NCBI GenBank assembly: GCA_027604005.1
Contig: JADGJT010000178.1
Coordinates: 1-45,165, forward strand
Reading direction: 5' to 3'
From: Dinochytrium kinnereticum
Taxonomy: Eukaryota > Chytridiomycota > Chytridiomycetes > Chytridiales > Chytridiaceae
DNA: 45,165 nucleotides
Part shown: piece by piece, positions 10,001 to 21,662 of the stretch
Position numbering within the stretch: position 1 is the stretch's first letter
Layout of the letters: each line of letters starts with the position of its first letter
Notes under the pieces: model-generated
Database searches by the model: none
What the model saw: the letters and a program-made list of their open reading frames with translations, nothing else
What the model was told of the DNA's origin: nothing
Program-made: the position numbers and the translations under genes

Positions 10001-13000
10001 AGCCCGGCAATGCAACTTGCCAGGCAGATCCGATTAAGGCTTCACGCAGAGAATGGTGACAGGGTTCCGCAACATCTCAAAGATATTGTCATTAGTATTC
10101 ACGCTGTCTCGACGTTTAAGAGCTTGGAAGATTACTTGAGGACCAAGGTAGGAATGTTTAAGGATGGGGGAACTTCAGCGTCCGGAAAGATTGCTGCGGA
10201 TGATGACGAGAACGAGGACGACGAGGAGAATGAAGATGCACCGCCTCCGCCTCCACGGGCCGGGAAAGCGGGATTAAACTTTGGGGCCGGGCTTTCTTCG
10301 TCGGGTGACGAAGAGACTGGAGAACGGGAGACTAGTGATATGGAGGAGGACGATGATGAGGAGGAGGAAGAGGGAGGTGACGACGACGATATGGATGATA
10401 TCGATGATTCAGACGTAAGCAAAATAGTTTTCGGTTCGAAGCTTAGGGTTAGCTATTTTATAACTGTATTTTTCCCCCCGATTGGCATCAAAGTCTTTCA
10501 ATGTGAGCGACCTGCTTCTTTACTCGGAGGAGACAATCCGGCTTAGACGACGCGGCAACAGTTTTGATAGCCGGTCAAGTGGGAGTGCTTCTACCGGAAA
10601 GATACCCGACGTACCTGCCGAACCCACTGCTACTTCTGCCACTGGAGGTCGCCGTGGTAGCATCGTTGTTGATGTTCGGCCAGATCTATCGACGAGCACT
10701 CCCGGAAGTATTTCCCCTTTCACATCTGCGGCTAAGCAAGGCAACTCACCGAGAACCAGCAAGTCGACGGCCATTCCATCCACAGCTCACCCGACCCCGC
10801 CTTCCTCTACTCTGCGACCACAATCTGCGCCTGCTCCGTCTGCTGTTGCTACTGCATTGGCGGGTCAGACGGGGTATGGCATCCAGTTTTCAATTGGGGA
10901 CGTTGTGGCGGCACCTGAGCAAACGATTTTTGGGTTTTTGTTTGGGTATGAGCGGAAGAGAGGTGGTGGTGTCCCAAATGTGTGGGGAAACTTGTACACA
11001 TTGAATTTCAAGAGGGTTCCATTGAGTGCTAGAGCGGCTACTGTTTCTGTTGGTGGAGGATTGTTGGACGATTCCATGGAGTCTCTGACTGTTGCAGACG
11101 GAGAGCAGGCGACCGATTCAAAAGTCACCGTCAAGGTACCGTTTTCACTAAAGATTCCTACGGAAGTTGTTGGGGGTGCTACACCAAGAAGTATTATCTT
11201 GCTGTTCAGAATCCTTTACTCCCTTAACACACGGTGGACAGAGATATATGAAGAGGTTGCTGCCCTTCCCTCTACGAGGACCGTAAGTGGATGCACGCCG
11301 TCCAATGCCTCTGTATTGGGGACAGCAGCGGCAGCAGAAGGCCCACAGACAATGCACCCAAAGTTAAAGGCCTTAACGTTGTCACCACTTCCCGCGACGG
11401 ATTTCATCAACACGAAGCTCACCGCGAAGCTCAACCGACAGCTAGACGAGCCACTGATCGTCGCCTGCAACGTGTTGCCAGATTGGTGTGGCCTTCTTGC
11501 GAGGGACTTTATCTTTTTTGTTCCGTTTGACACGCGTTTGGTGTACCTCCAGAGCACCTCTTTTGGATTTTCAAGGAGTCTTTGGAGGTGGCAAGGTGAT
11601 CAGGGGCAGGGAGGAGCGAATGGTGGTGGGGCTGGGGCAGCGTCGTCGTCTTTGATGGGGGGTAGGTCTGGTGGAAGGAACCCTGTGCTCGAGCTTGGAC
11701 GTCTGCAGCGTCAGAAGGTCCGAATCTCTCGTGCTCGAATCGTTGATTCTATGGCAAAGGTCATGGATCTCTACGGTAGTTCACAGCAGCTTCTTGAGGT
11801 CGAGTTCTTTGATGAAGTTGGGTCAGGGCTTGGTCCTACCCTCGAGTTTTATGCGTCGGTTTGCCGTGAGGTTCGGAGGAGGGAGGGAGTTGCGACTACT
11901 TTTGTTACGAGTACTGGTGGGAACGGGGCGCCGAGAAAGTCGAATCTAACGGCTGGGTTGGCGGCCTCTTCTTCGTCGGATGCTGGATCGCAGGTGGTGA
12001 ATGTTGAAAAGTTGACACTTTGGAGGGCCGATGGCGTGGATATCACGGCCGAGGGTATCTCGGAAGATCTAAAGTCGTTCTTGAACCCTCTTGGCGGGTT
12101 GTTCCCAGCACCGATGACAACTGAGGCTGGGAAAACTGATAAGGGAATGTGAGTGCTGTCGTTGTCAGGATTTTATCGTCAGATTTTTTCTGACTCTTGC
12201 TTGTCGTTCTAGGCGAACATTGTCTCTGTTCAAGTCGATGGGCATGTTTGTCGCAAAGGCTTTGTTGGATTCTCGGATTGTTGATATGCCGTTCAGCCCG
12301 CTCTTCTTGGAAATGGTGGTTGGGGAGGAAGATGATGATCGACGAGCTTCCTTTGCCGCACATGGTCAATCTGGGAGGTTGGCTTCCGAGCTGCATCTTA
12401 TCAAGGTACACAAATTGTATATTGGATGTGTTTGCTTTTTTTTGTGTTTTTTTTTTTTGTTGTTGTTGTGTGGATGTGGGGCTTATTCTGATGTTATTCT
12501 TGCTCTTTTAAGCACGTTGACTCGGCCATGTATCACTCACTGTGTGATCTTTGGAAATACTTGACCGAAGGCGAGGCGATCGTAGCCAATATGAACTTCA
12601 CCGAATCCGAACGCCGTGAGAGACTGAACTCCATAACCGTCAAAGACGCTAGGCTCGATGACCTTGGACTCGATTTCACTCTTCCTGGATACCCTGACGT
12701 TGAGCTCATTCGAGACGGTCGGAACGTGAATGTTAGCATGGGGAATCTTGGCAAATATCTTGAGCGAATTGTTGATCTTACGGTTGGGAATGGTGTAAGG
12801 AGACAGGTGAATGCCTTCCGAAGGGGATTCAATAAGGTGTTTCCTGTGAGTGATCTGAGGAGCTTTTCGGTTCAGGAGCTTTGTGTTCTTGTAGGAGGGC
12901 ATCAGAATGAGGATTGGAGCCTTGAGAGTGAGTTTTTCCCATTTGGTTCTCCTTTATTGATTTGTGGGCTGTTTTTTAATCAACCTTTCTTTCTCCGGTA

Positions 13001-13408
13001 GCTCTAATCGATGCCATCAAGGCGGACCACGGGTACACTTCAGACTCTAAGACAATTCTTCATCTCGCCGAAATGATGCACGGGTTCTCGGATGCCGAGC
13101 GCCGCGACTTTTTAATGTTCGTTACGGGTTCCCCAAAACTCCCCATCGGCGGGTTCAAGGCTCTGTCTCCACCTCTGACGGTTGTTTGCAAGCATGTGGA
13201 TGAGAGTGGTAACGCCTCTAGCGCGGGTGTGGCTGGCTCTCCTGGTGCTGGTGCTGCGGTGGGCCGTCACAAGCCCGATGAGTATTTGCCGTCGGTGATG
13301 ACTTGCGTCAATTACCTGAAGGTACCTGCTTACAGCTCTCTTGAGGTTATGAGAAGCAGGTTCAGGACGGCTATCAGGGAGGGACAAGGGTGTTTCCATC
13401 TGTCATGA
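7022..13408 (+). CDS. UFD4: HECT-type E3 ubiquitin ligase, UFD4/TRIP12 family
   Basis: It would transfer ubiquitin from E2 to substrates in the ubiquitin-fusion-degradation and N-degron pathways. Seven exons join in consistent phase: 7022-7325, 7447-7962, 8070-10414, 10494-12148, 12213-12405, 12513-12927 and 13002-13408, giving 1,944 residues, close to TRIP12 and longer than yeast Ufd4. The N-terminus is basic. Residues about 60-330 match the family's armadillo repeats (LLPDLMLLSCRCL, YIDLAE, LDFFGLHGQRTAVS). A Pro and Asp/Glu tract encoded at 10196-10414 separates these from the C-terminal half. The HECT domain has SMGMFVAKALLDSRI and a C-lobe with PSVMTCVNYLKVP, whose Cys (about residue 1911, codon 13304-13306) lies 33 residues from the end, the normal place for the catalytic cysteine. 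The protein ends EGQGCFHLS, as expected. Intron 1 has a G-run before its acceptor. Confidence 0.93.
10196..10414 (+). other. acidic low-complexity tract inside the HECT ligase
   Basis: The end of exon 3 encodes two Asp/Glu runs, around DDDENEDDEENED and EEDDDEEEEEGGDDDD, separated by a six-proline run. Acidic linkers between the armadillo region and the HECT module are common in this family. The antisense strand therefore shows a spurious serine-rich ORF here. Confidence 0.85.
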
Positions 13409-13920
13409 GAGTTTGGACGGAGGTGTTTGCATGAAGCCGATGCTTGTTATTCTTTTTTTTTCCCCACATTCTGTTTTGTTTATTGTCTCTTAATTCCTGT
13501 TGTATGCACATTCCCAAAAATGCCTTATCTTACTTGCACAGTTGCCATCTTTTTCCCCTTTCTCCGTTTGAATATGGGATTGTCTTTGCATCTTGACCTT
13601 AACCCATATCTCAGCCTCTCGTCAATTGTTGTGGATTGTTTGTTTTTTCCTTGTGAGCTTCAGTCTTTTTTTTTTTTTTTTTTTAGCCATCGTTGCGTTT
13701 CCTTGATTCTCCTTTTTTTGTCCTATTCTTTTCATTCTTTCATTCTTTCTTTTTTTTTTTTTTGTTCTTTCTTCTGCTTGTTGATGGTTTGGTCTAGCGC
13801 TTTGTTGCGTGGCTCCCTGCTTTCCTTTGAATACAACATAAATCCTAGAGGAGAGGATGCAGCAGCGTTGGGGGAAACGAGCAAATAAATTTCAACTCTG
13901 AAAAAAAAAAGGCAAACGGA
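13409..13920. other. T-rich intergenic/3' UTR
   Basis: The stretch holds long T runs (about 13665-13684 and 13751-13763) and no credible ORF. It carries the 3' end of the HECT gene and the short upstream region of the uS14m gene, including an A run just before its start codon. Confidence 0.5.
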
Positions 13921-14340
13921 ATGCCATTCCTCTCGCACCGGTTGAGGGACAGGATCGCCCGCTTCATCATCGCCGAGCGGGAGCCTGAGCGACAGGCGCT
14001 GCGGCTGGTGGCAAAGGACAGGGACGTGCCGCTCATGACCCGGCTCAAGGCGCAGCTGGAGATGCAGAAGCTGCCGCGCTACTCCCGGCCAAACGCTGTC
14101 CACAACCGCTGCATCGAGTCAGGAAAGACACGAGTAAGTTCAACCCCCCGCCCCCCTCCCCCTTCCTCCCTCGAAAGCTAGCTGCGTGCGATCCCCTCCT
14201 TGTTTGCATGCTCACCCCATTCCTCTTGGCTTGCGTGCTTGCAGGGGTACATCTCGGCCTTCAAGCTCAGCAAGATTGTGTTCAGGGAGAAGGCGCTGGC
14301 GGGCGAGCTTCCCGGCGTCCGCAAGAGCACCTGGGGATAG
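13921..14340 (+). CDS. MRP2: mitochondrial small-subunit ribosomal protein uS14m
   Basis: A component of the mitoribosome small-subunit head. Two exons, 13921-14133 and 14245-14340, joined phase 0, encode 102 residues, close to yeast Mrp2. Family hallmarks are clear: LKAQLEMQKLPRYSRP, then NRCIESGKTRG at the splice junction, then LSKIVFRE and a C-terminus GELPGVRKSTWG. The N-terminal Arg-rich helix follows directly from the start codon, which supports this start. The zinc-binding cysteines of some uS14 proteins are absent, as is usual for the bacterial/mitochondrial C-minus type. Its codons are notably G+C-rich compared with the preceding gene. The stop lies only 156 bp before the next gene on the same strand. 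Confidence 0.93.
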
Positions 14341-14496
14341 AGCCAACGCCTCGCCGAACGCCGTCATGACGGCCGTCCTTCAGCCATCCATCCGTCGCCA
14401 TCCATCCATCCATCCAGCCGTTGGTCCCCAGCCAATCCTGACAAGCAAATTCACAATAATCACAATAAAAAAACCCATCGCTGCTGCTGCCTGCGC

Positions 14497-17400
14497 ATGA
14501 GCTCCCGTCCGAAACCTTCGAGGCTGCCGCTGCGAGCGACGCATCATCGACTGCCGTCGCCGTCGCCTGCCGCAGCAGCAGAGCCTGCGAAATCCGCCTG
14601 CCTGCCTGCCCCGGCGGACGACGCCGCGGCGGTCCACTTGGCGGAGATGCAGAGCCCGTCCCCTCCTGCGTCCGTCCTTGCGCCGGAGCTGCACGCAACG
14701 CCAGCGTCCGACGCGCCTCCCGAACTGACAGAGCACGCAACTTCAACGCATCAAACCTCAACAGACCTTTACCAGTCCATCTTCAGCAGAGCCGTGAAGC
14801 TTCGGCAAGAGATTTCCTCTGCCCTCAATGAGGGTTCTGAGGTACGGCATGTCTTGAAAGAGCGGGACCCCAACATTCCAAACATCCACATACCTCCTCC
14901 CCCCTCCGTTTTGCGGCACGCTGTCGATATCGAAGACCTGGATGATGTCCTTGTTGATGACCTCGATGATTTCCTGGTCGTCGAAGCATTGAATGCAAAG
15001 GCCTACCGCGGCGTGGACCGGCAACTGGATCACTCTCTTCTTGAGGACGACTTTGACGCATTGATCAGTGACATTGAGAACCTTCACGACATTTGCGACC
15101 TTATTGAGGACGTGGAGCCGTCGACGAATGCTTCGTCGGTGAAAAAGGTGCGATTTGGCAGTGAGTCGGAGAAGGTGAGGGGGCTTTATTTTTTCCTATC
15201 CATTATCCCTAATCCCGTAAAGCAGAAGACCCTCAAAACTGCGATGAAGACGCCGTTGGAAGCGTACCCACAGGCTCTTCGGAAAAAGGTAACCCCTGCC
15301 CCCTCTGTTGATCTTGAATCCTTTATCCTTTCGTAACTTACAACATATTTTATCTAGCCTACACAACACAACCAGAATAAGCAGAAACCACAGAAACCCT
15401 TGGAAGGGGCTTCACCCCCATCATCGCCAGTAAAGCGAGTCAGCCGCTCCGTCGAAACCGATTCAACGCATCTAGAGGCAAAAGAAGCTGATTCACCCTC
15501 AAAATACTCCATACCACCCTACTACCTCCATATCAAAATATCCACCGCACGAGCTCTGGCCCTCTCTCGCTCCACAATTTTCCCCTCCTCCATCCTTCTT
15601 CACCTTGTCATCCGTCTTGTTTCCTCACTGCTTCCCCCAACAACAACCCCACCAGTCCCATACATGCCACCGTTTGACCTCGACACCGGTCGTCTCAACC
15701 CCTCCCCAAACTTTGACTTTTCCATCACCCTCCCACTGGCACTCACAAGCACACTAATCACCTCAAGCTCAAAGTTCCCCGCCATCGTGGAGGTGTGGGC
15801 GTCGTATCTGGGTGAAACGGATCAGAGAAAAGACACAACCGCGGACGGGTCCACCCTCATTGGGTTAGTCAGGTTACCCGTCAACCATCTGCTTGAAACC
15901 GCTGTTCAAAGTGACTCAATGATGCGGATTGCTGGGCCCGCTTCTTCCTCCTCATCGCTGGGTGACGAGGTCCAGGAGATGCCGTTGATGATCCCTGAAA
16001 CTGAATACTGCATTTTGGACCCGTTTTCGGGGAGCCCGAAAGGGTGGTTGAAGAGCTTTATCAGCCTTGGAACTTGGAAGCAGACGCTGCGAGTTCAAGC
16101 CGATCGTGAGTCCAAGCCGTTCTCACCGGACCGTCGGGCTTCAGACCCCTCGGGCCCTAGGGCCGCACGATGTAGCCCCGACTTATCCAACAAAACGAGC
16201 GATGTGACCTCATTGTCGAGCACATTGAAAGCCATTGACTACCGTACCAATATGCCTTCACCCCAAGTACTTGGAGACCGTCCCGAGGAGGTCTCTCCTC
16301 GGTTACCTGCAGAGCTATATCCGACACAAAGGAGTTATCAGCCTGATTCGACGCGTTGGATGGACAGTTGGGAAGAAGAGGAAGAATCTGGCCTCCCGTC
16401 TCGATTTAGACGCGACGCGGCAACGTCATCCGATTCGCCTACAAAACTAACGCACAATCGCAAGTCATCGACGATCATTAGAGACCGTGCCGAGGGGGTC
16501 TCGCCTCGGTTACCTTCAAACGTAGATTCGACGCAAAGGAGTTATCAGACTGATCCCACTCATTTGGTAGATTTATGGGAAGGAGAAGAAGGATCTGGTC
16601 TACCGTCTCCATTGAAAGACCACGCGGCACCGATAGCCGATTCGCCTACAAAACCAACGCACGATCGCACGCCATCAATTGTAATTGGAGACCGTAACGA
16701 GGAGGCCTCGCCTCGGTTACCTCCAAAGCTACATTCGACGCAAAGGAGTTTTCAGCCTGATCCCACTCGTTTGGTAGATGTATGGGAAGGAGATAAGGGA
16801 TCTGGTCTACCGTCTCCATTGAAAGACCATGCGGCACCGTCATCCGATTCGTCAACAAAATCAGCCCAGAATCGCAAGTCATCGACCATCATTGGAGACC
16901 GTAATGAGGAGGTCTCGCCTCAGTTACCTCCAAAGCTAGATTCGACGCAAAGGAGTTATCAGCCTGATTCCACTCATTTGGTAGATTTATGGGAAGGGGA
17001 TGAGGGATATGGTCTACCGTCTCCATTGAAAGATCACGCGGCACCGTCATCCGATTCGTCCACAAAATCAACCCAGAATCGGAAGTCATCGACCATCATT
17101 GGCGACCGTGCCGAGGAGGTCTCGCCTCGGTTACATGCAAAACTACATTGGACGCAGAGGAGATACCAGCCTGACTCGGCGAATTTGGTTAATATTTTGG
17201 AGGGATCTAGTCCACGGTCCCGATTGAAAGATTACACGGTGCCGTCATCCGATTCGTCAACAAAACCTACTCACATTCGCGCGCCATCGAGCATCATGGG
17301 AGACCGTGCCGAGGAGTTCTCGCCTCGGTTACCTCCACACCTGGATTCGACGCAAAGGAGACGTAACTTTAACTCCGCGCGATTGTCGGACGTTTGGGGG

Positions 17401-18126
17401 GAGGAATTTAAAGACCCGTATCGATACAAACGCTTCGCCCCAGGTTCCTCAAGCCTAGGAAGTGCTATGGCCACATTATCTAACCGATCCCAAGCCGCTG
17501 TTGAGGATTCAGAAGAGAGGTTAGGGTTGCAAGATAACCTTGTCTCGAGGCTGGGGAAGAAGAAGGACGTATCACAACATAAGCGACTCCCCTTAGATGT
17601 TTCAGACCATTGGGAAGAGTTTCTGCGCGTTAAGAGTCCAGCGCCATTGCGCTCATTAGATAGCAGCACCCATTCCCTCCTCGCCGATCTTTCTTCTGAT
17701 GAAAGTGATAGCGACCTTAGCCTGATCCTCTCGATACCAACCAAAAAACTTCAGCAGCAGCCCTCGACAAAACTTCCCACAAACCCCCAACCTCCCGCTT
17801 CAAATCCCACTCGTCCCACCGCACACCCCAGCGCGTCGCCTACGGAACCTGCCAGTCGGTTCATAAAAGATGTATCCTCCGCGTCAATGCTGCAGCCAAA
17901 CCCCGAGCCTAAACCGCGGTTCCACCGATCGGGTCTCTTGAAACCGAAATGGAAGGACCTGTCCGATGAAGTTGTTGAATCGTTGACGGAGATGAGGAGT
18001 CAGATTTGGAGGAGAAAGATGGGGGTGGGGAGGATAGGTGAGGGCGAGGAGGAGGGGAAGGAAGAGGATGGGGAGGTTGAGAGGAGGGTTGATAGGGTTA
18101 CAAAGATATTTTGGGATCGAAAGTGA
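14497..18126 (+). CDS. C2-domain protein with tandem 69-residue repeats, C2CD3-like
   Basis: Exons 14497-15174, 15223-15288 and 15358-18126 join in phase 0 to give about 1,170 residues. The first 225 are Ala/Pro-rich, then acidic and helical (EDLDDVLVDDLDDF). Residues about 300-490 form one C2-like beta domain: YYLHIKISTARALAL, then AIVEVWASYLG, LIGLVRLPVNHLL and ILDPFSGSPKGWLK. The last two resemble the C2 domains of C2CD3, a centriole distal-end protein needed for cilium formation. Next come about six tandem repeats. The C-terminus is Ser/Pro-rich and ends in a basic helix. C2CD3 itself has several C2 domains, so this could be a divergent or shortened relative, or another ciliary C2 protein. 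Assignment by motif only. Confidence 0.55.
16273..17470 (+). repeat. tandem coding repeat, 207-bp unit, about six copies
   Basis: Copies start at 16273, 16480, 16687, 16894, 17101 and 17299. The first four intervals are exactly 207 bp; the fifth unit is 198 bp, having lost three codons. Each encodes GDRxEE(V/A)SPRLP, then STQRSYQPDS, then a tryptophan-acidic segment, GLPSPLKDHAAP and a Ser/Thr-rich end. Copies 3 and 4 are the most alike and copies 1 and 6 the most diverged, as expected for recent internal unequal exchange. The frame is kept throughout, so the repeat is under coding constraint. Confidence 0.9.
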
Positions 18127-18809
18127 TGATGAGGTTGCATTTGGGGCATTGATTCCTGAATGCTTTTTGTTGAACGGTATATATTTATTGTTTAAATATT
18201 ATCGCTGACGGAAGGCAATTCGTCTGAAGAGGCTTTTTGAACCTTGCTCAATGAAATTAGGTACACGTTTATTACTTTCACACTTGCATGTGTTTTATGT
18301 CCAGTCCATCGCCTATACGCATCCATCGCAGAAATGGAAGAAAAAGAAAAAGAAAAGGAGAGGGGGGTGGGGGGGGAACGTGTCGTCAATATTTACTAAA
18401 ACAATCAAGTCAGAACAAATGGTCAAGATCTTAGGTCAAAGATCTTCAGCCGAAGACGAAGAAAAACACTTTTTCGTAAGCTCGTGTTGAAGACAATAAG
18501 GATTTGGCACTTCTCTTTCAATACCATGATGAGCTCCGGTTTCTCGTTAACAGCCCACAAAAGGCACCCATGCCTAAAGATGGCAAATCCCACAGCCGAT
18601 CCCCTTACAAAAGTCATTGATATCCTTCCTAGGTCACTCCCTAGCTCGGAACAAATATAAAAAAAGGAAGGAAAAGACCAGCTTCATAACTAACTATCGC
18701 AACTATTCATTTATTACGATCAAAAAAAGTAACCCAACCAACAAAGCACAAGAGCATGCCTCGATTCCCACCCACCCCCCCCCCAAAAAAAAAAAAAAGA
18801 AACAAAGGA
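18127..18809. other. convergent intergenic region between the C2 gene and RTF1
   Basis: The region holds the 3' ends of two facing genes. It is AT-rich with A/C-rich tracts (18770-18800). A 64-codon minus-strand ORF at 18617-18423 looks moderately protein-like, but it lies just beyond the RTF1 stop with no clear start or partner exon. I do not call it a gene. Confidence 0.45.
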
Positions 18810-21662
18810 CTAACTAGATTTAAGAAGCGATCTCAACTTTTCAACACTGATGGATTTCAAGAACGCGTCATCCTCTCCAAACACAATCTCCTCAACGCGG
18901 ACAAAGGATGAAAGTTCGGAGGGTAGGCGTCGAACGGCGGGTTGCTTTTTTCTCGGGGTCATCAATCTTTGTTGGGAAAAAAAAAGGAAACGTTGTTAGC
19001 CCCAATTGAACAGAGAACCAAAAAATAAATATATAATTTTGATTGGAGAAAAATGTGTTTGAGCCAGGTAGTATGGGAATATNNNNNNNNNNNNNNNNNN
19101 NNNNNNNNNNNNNNNNNNNNNNNNNNNNNNNNNNNNNNNNNNNNNNNNNNNNNNNNNNNNNNNNNNNNNNNNNNNNNNNNNNNNNNNNNNNNNNNNNNNN
19201 NNNNNNNNNNNNNNNNNNNNNNNNNNNNNNNNNNNNNNNNNNNNNNNNNNNNNNNNNNNNNNNNNNNNNNNNNNNNNNNNNNNNNNNNNNNNNNNNNNNN
19301 NNNNNNNNNNNNNNNNNNNNNNNNNNNNNNNNNNNNNNNNNNNNNNNNNNNNNNNNNNNNNNNNNNNNNNNNNNNNNNNNNNNNNNNNNNNNNNNNNNNN
19401 NNNNNNNNNNNNNNNNNNNNNNNNNNNNNNNNNNNNNNNNNNNNNNNNNNNNNNNNNNNNNNNNNNNNNNNNNNNNNNNNNNNNNNNNNNNNNNNNNNNN
19501 NNNNNNNNNNNNNNNNNNNNNNNNNNNNNNNNNNNNNNNNNNNNNNNNNNNNNNNNNNNNNNNNNNNNNNNNNNNNNNNNNNNNNNNNNNNNNNNNNNNN
19601 NNNNNNNNNNNNNNNNNNNNNNNNNNNNNNNNNNNNNNNNNNNNNNNNNNNNNNNNNNNNNNNNNNNNNNNNNNNNNNNNNNNNNNNNNNNNNNNNNNNN
19701 NNNNNNNNNNNNNNNNNNNNNNNNNNNNNNNNNNNNNNNNNNNNNNNNNNNNNNNNNNNNNNNNNNNNNNNNNNNNNNNNNNNNNNNNNNNNNNNNNNNN
19801 NNNNNNNNNNNNNNNNNNNNNNNNNNNNNNNNNNNNNNNNNNNNNNNNNNNNNNNNNNNNNNNNCATCAAAAGCCAATCTAAAAGCAAACTAGTAAATCA
19901 ACTACATAAAAAACAAATTCCGATCAATACCAAGTGCAAGGTTAAGAGCCTTCCTTGTGACGACCTGTCCCAGATTATAATTTCGATGGTACTCAACCAC
20001 ATCTATTTTGGAAGCGAATTTAAAAAAGGAACACCAAAAATTCTGGAAGATGAAGCCCAAAAATCATTTACCATTGATAAGAGCAACACGATACGTTGCC
20101 TTTCGATTAGAGTCCAAACCCAATCCAATTCGAACAAAGCAGCCTTTAACAAAAGATTAGATGCAAAGCAAAGAAATGGGAGGATCGGGGGGAAGAAATA
20201 AAAAGTGGCTTACCCAATATCGTCTCCTTGAAGAATTTCGCATAAACCCACTTTTCCATATCATTTCTCGTGACCGTGATGCTGCGCATCTGCTCGTATG
20301 TTATCTGATCTTTTGAGTCCGTTGCCTATCCCATTAAAATATTAAAGCCTAAATTAAGGGCTGTGTAGATGGCCGACAGGAAGTGGGAAAACGGATTACG
20401 CCACTTCGCTCATCAGAGCTTTAAACCAAAAAATACAATGATGCGCACTAATGGCACTTTGTACTGTTTTTTAAGGAAGAGCTCGCTTTGCGGGCCAGAG
20501 GTATAAAAATAGGATTTCAAGAAAACTCTCTTCGCTTTGATCGCTTTAAAAAACTATAAGCAGACGAAGAAGAAGCTAGCTTCGCTCGCAGATTTATAAA
20601 AAATGAAAAAAGAAATTTCACTCGCCAAAGGAGTTAAAAAAATGACCATACGGCCTTTAAATGCATGGCCCCTTCCAGCGGTAATGTGTGTGATATCTCC
20701 CAACAAATAAATCAACTTACCCAATCATCTCCGCGATGAGGAGAAGCAACCTCACCCTCCTCCTCATTTTCGCTCTGACTGCTATAATAGGTTGCCTTTG
20801 ATTTTGAGGTATCATCGTCCTGTAATAGCAAAAGTCATTGATCAAAAGGGATACATTGAGGGTGAAAAAAAACCTCTGTCCTTCGCGAAGACTTTTCGTC
20901 TCTCTGCCGTTTAAGATCTCGGAGCGACTTGCTGGTCTTTTTCGTGGATTTTCGTGATGAGGTTCCTATGAGGAGATGTATGGGTTTAGCATTTCTGCTT
21001 TTGTGTTGTGGTTAAGTATGATCTTACTTCTGTCCTGAGGTTCACCACTCTTTTTTTGGAATCCAGACCCTTTCAACTTTTTCTTCAGCTCCAGACGATC
21101 CAGAATGAGTTGACGCTGAAGTGAAGAAAGTGTTAGCATTCGTCATGAAAAAAAAGATGCGAGAACCTTTTCCGCCCGCTCAGCCAGCACCCTCTCACGA
21201 TCCAGATCATTCATTGAATTCAGCCTAGCATGGAAGGTACGAGGCGATTAACAAAAGCCATTCCCCCTGCACCCTCCAAGCCAGTCCGCCAAGCAAATTG
21301 AAAGTCACCTCTTCCTGTCCTCATCATCACCCATCAAGTCCTCACCCCAAGCCTTGACCTCTCTCACATCATCATCCTCCTCCGACTCCTCTGAGTCGTC
21401 ATCCGAGAACTCGTAAGCGTCGGACTCGCTGAAGTCGCTCTCGGCCTTTCTCCTGCAGGTATTTTTTTTTTAAAGAAAAAAAAAACGTAGGGGAGGGATG
21501 AGCAAGATGCAGATGAAGAAGGAGGGGAAAGTGGGAGGATGCGAGGGGTTGAATGCAGTTGAGGATGACCAACCGCGTCGGTGGCGGCCTCTTGCGCTTT
21601 GTCTGCCTCTGCGCGGGCTCGTCGCCAGCGAGGGCCAGAATCTCAAGGTCGACATTGTCCAT
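18810..21662 (-). CDS. RTF1: Paf1-complex subunit RTF1 (Plus3 domain), middle lost in assembly gap
   Basis: Rtf1 links elongating RNA polymerase II to histone H2B ubiquitylation and recruits Chd1. Nine exons upstream of the gap join in phase: 21662-21574, 21452-21309, 21224-21167, 21115-21028, 20965-20874, 20819-20721, 20325-20214, 20143-20072 and 20002-19931. A last exon, 18966-18810, lies beyond the gap. The N-terminus is MDNVDLEILALAGDEPA. An acidic Ser/Asp stretch follows, then the helix DRKRLNSMNDLDRERVLAERAEK split over two exons, where family members have their EDR...ERE box. The Plus3 domain starts TYEQMRSITVTRNDMEKW and continues through GCFVRIGLG, YRVALINDVVEY and KALNLALG. The Plus3 end and part of the C-terminal region are hidden by Ns. 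The final exon ends KLRSLLKSS. Confidence 0.9.
19083..19864. other. assembly gap of 782 Ns
   Basis: The run of N lies inside RTF1, between exon 9 and the last exon, so several RTF1 exons are missing. The ORFs reported across it have no meaning. The true length is unknown. Confidence 1.
20331..20715 (-). other. longest visible RTF1 intron
   Basis: About 395 bp separate the exons ending at 20721 and starting at 20325, several times the typical intron here. It includes short repeated pieces rich in ttcgct and ttaaaaaa but no protein-like ORF. It may contain the remains of a small insertion. Confidence 0.4.

Noticed and set aside
10132..10422. Serine-rich minus-strand ORF
   Set aside because: It is the antisense shadow of the Asp/Glu tract in the HECT ligase.
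18423..18617. 64-codon minus-strand ORF beyond the RTF1 stop
   Set aside because: Moderately protein-like, but it lies in the expected RTF1 3' UTR with no promoter space, no clear acceptor partner and no family match.
18962..20201. Long ORFs on both strands around 18960-20200
   Set aside because: They consist almost entirely of unknown residues from the N gap.
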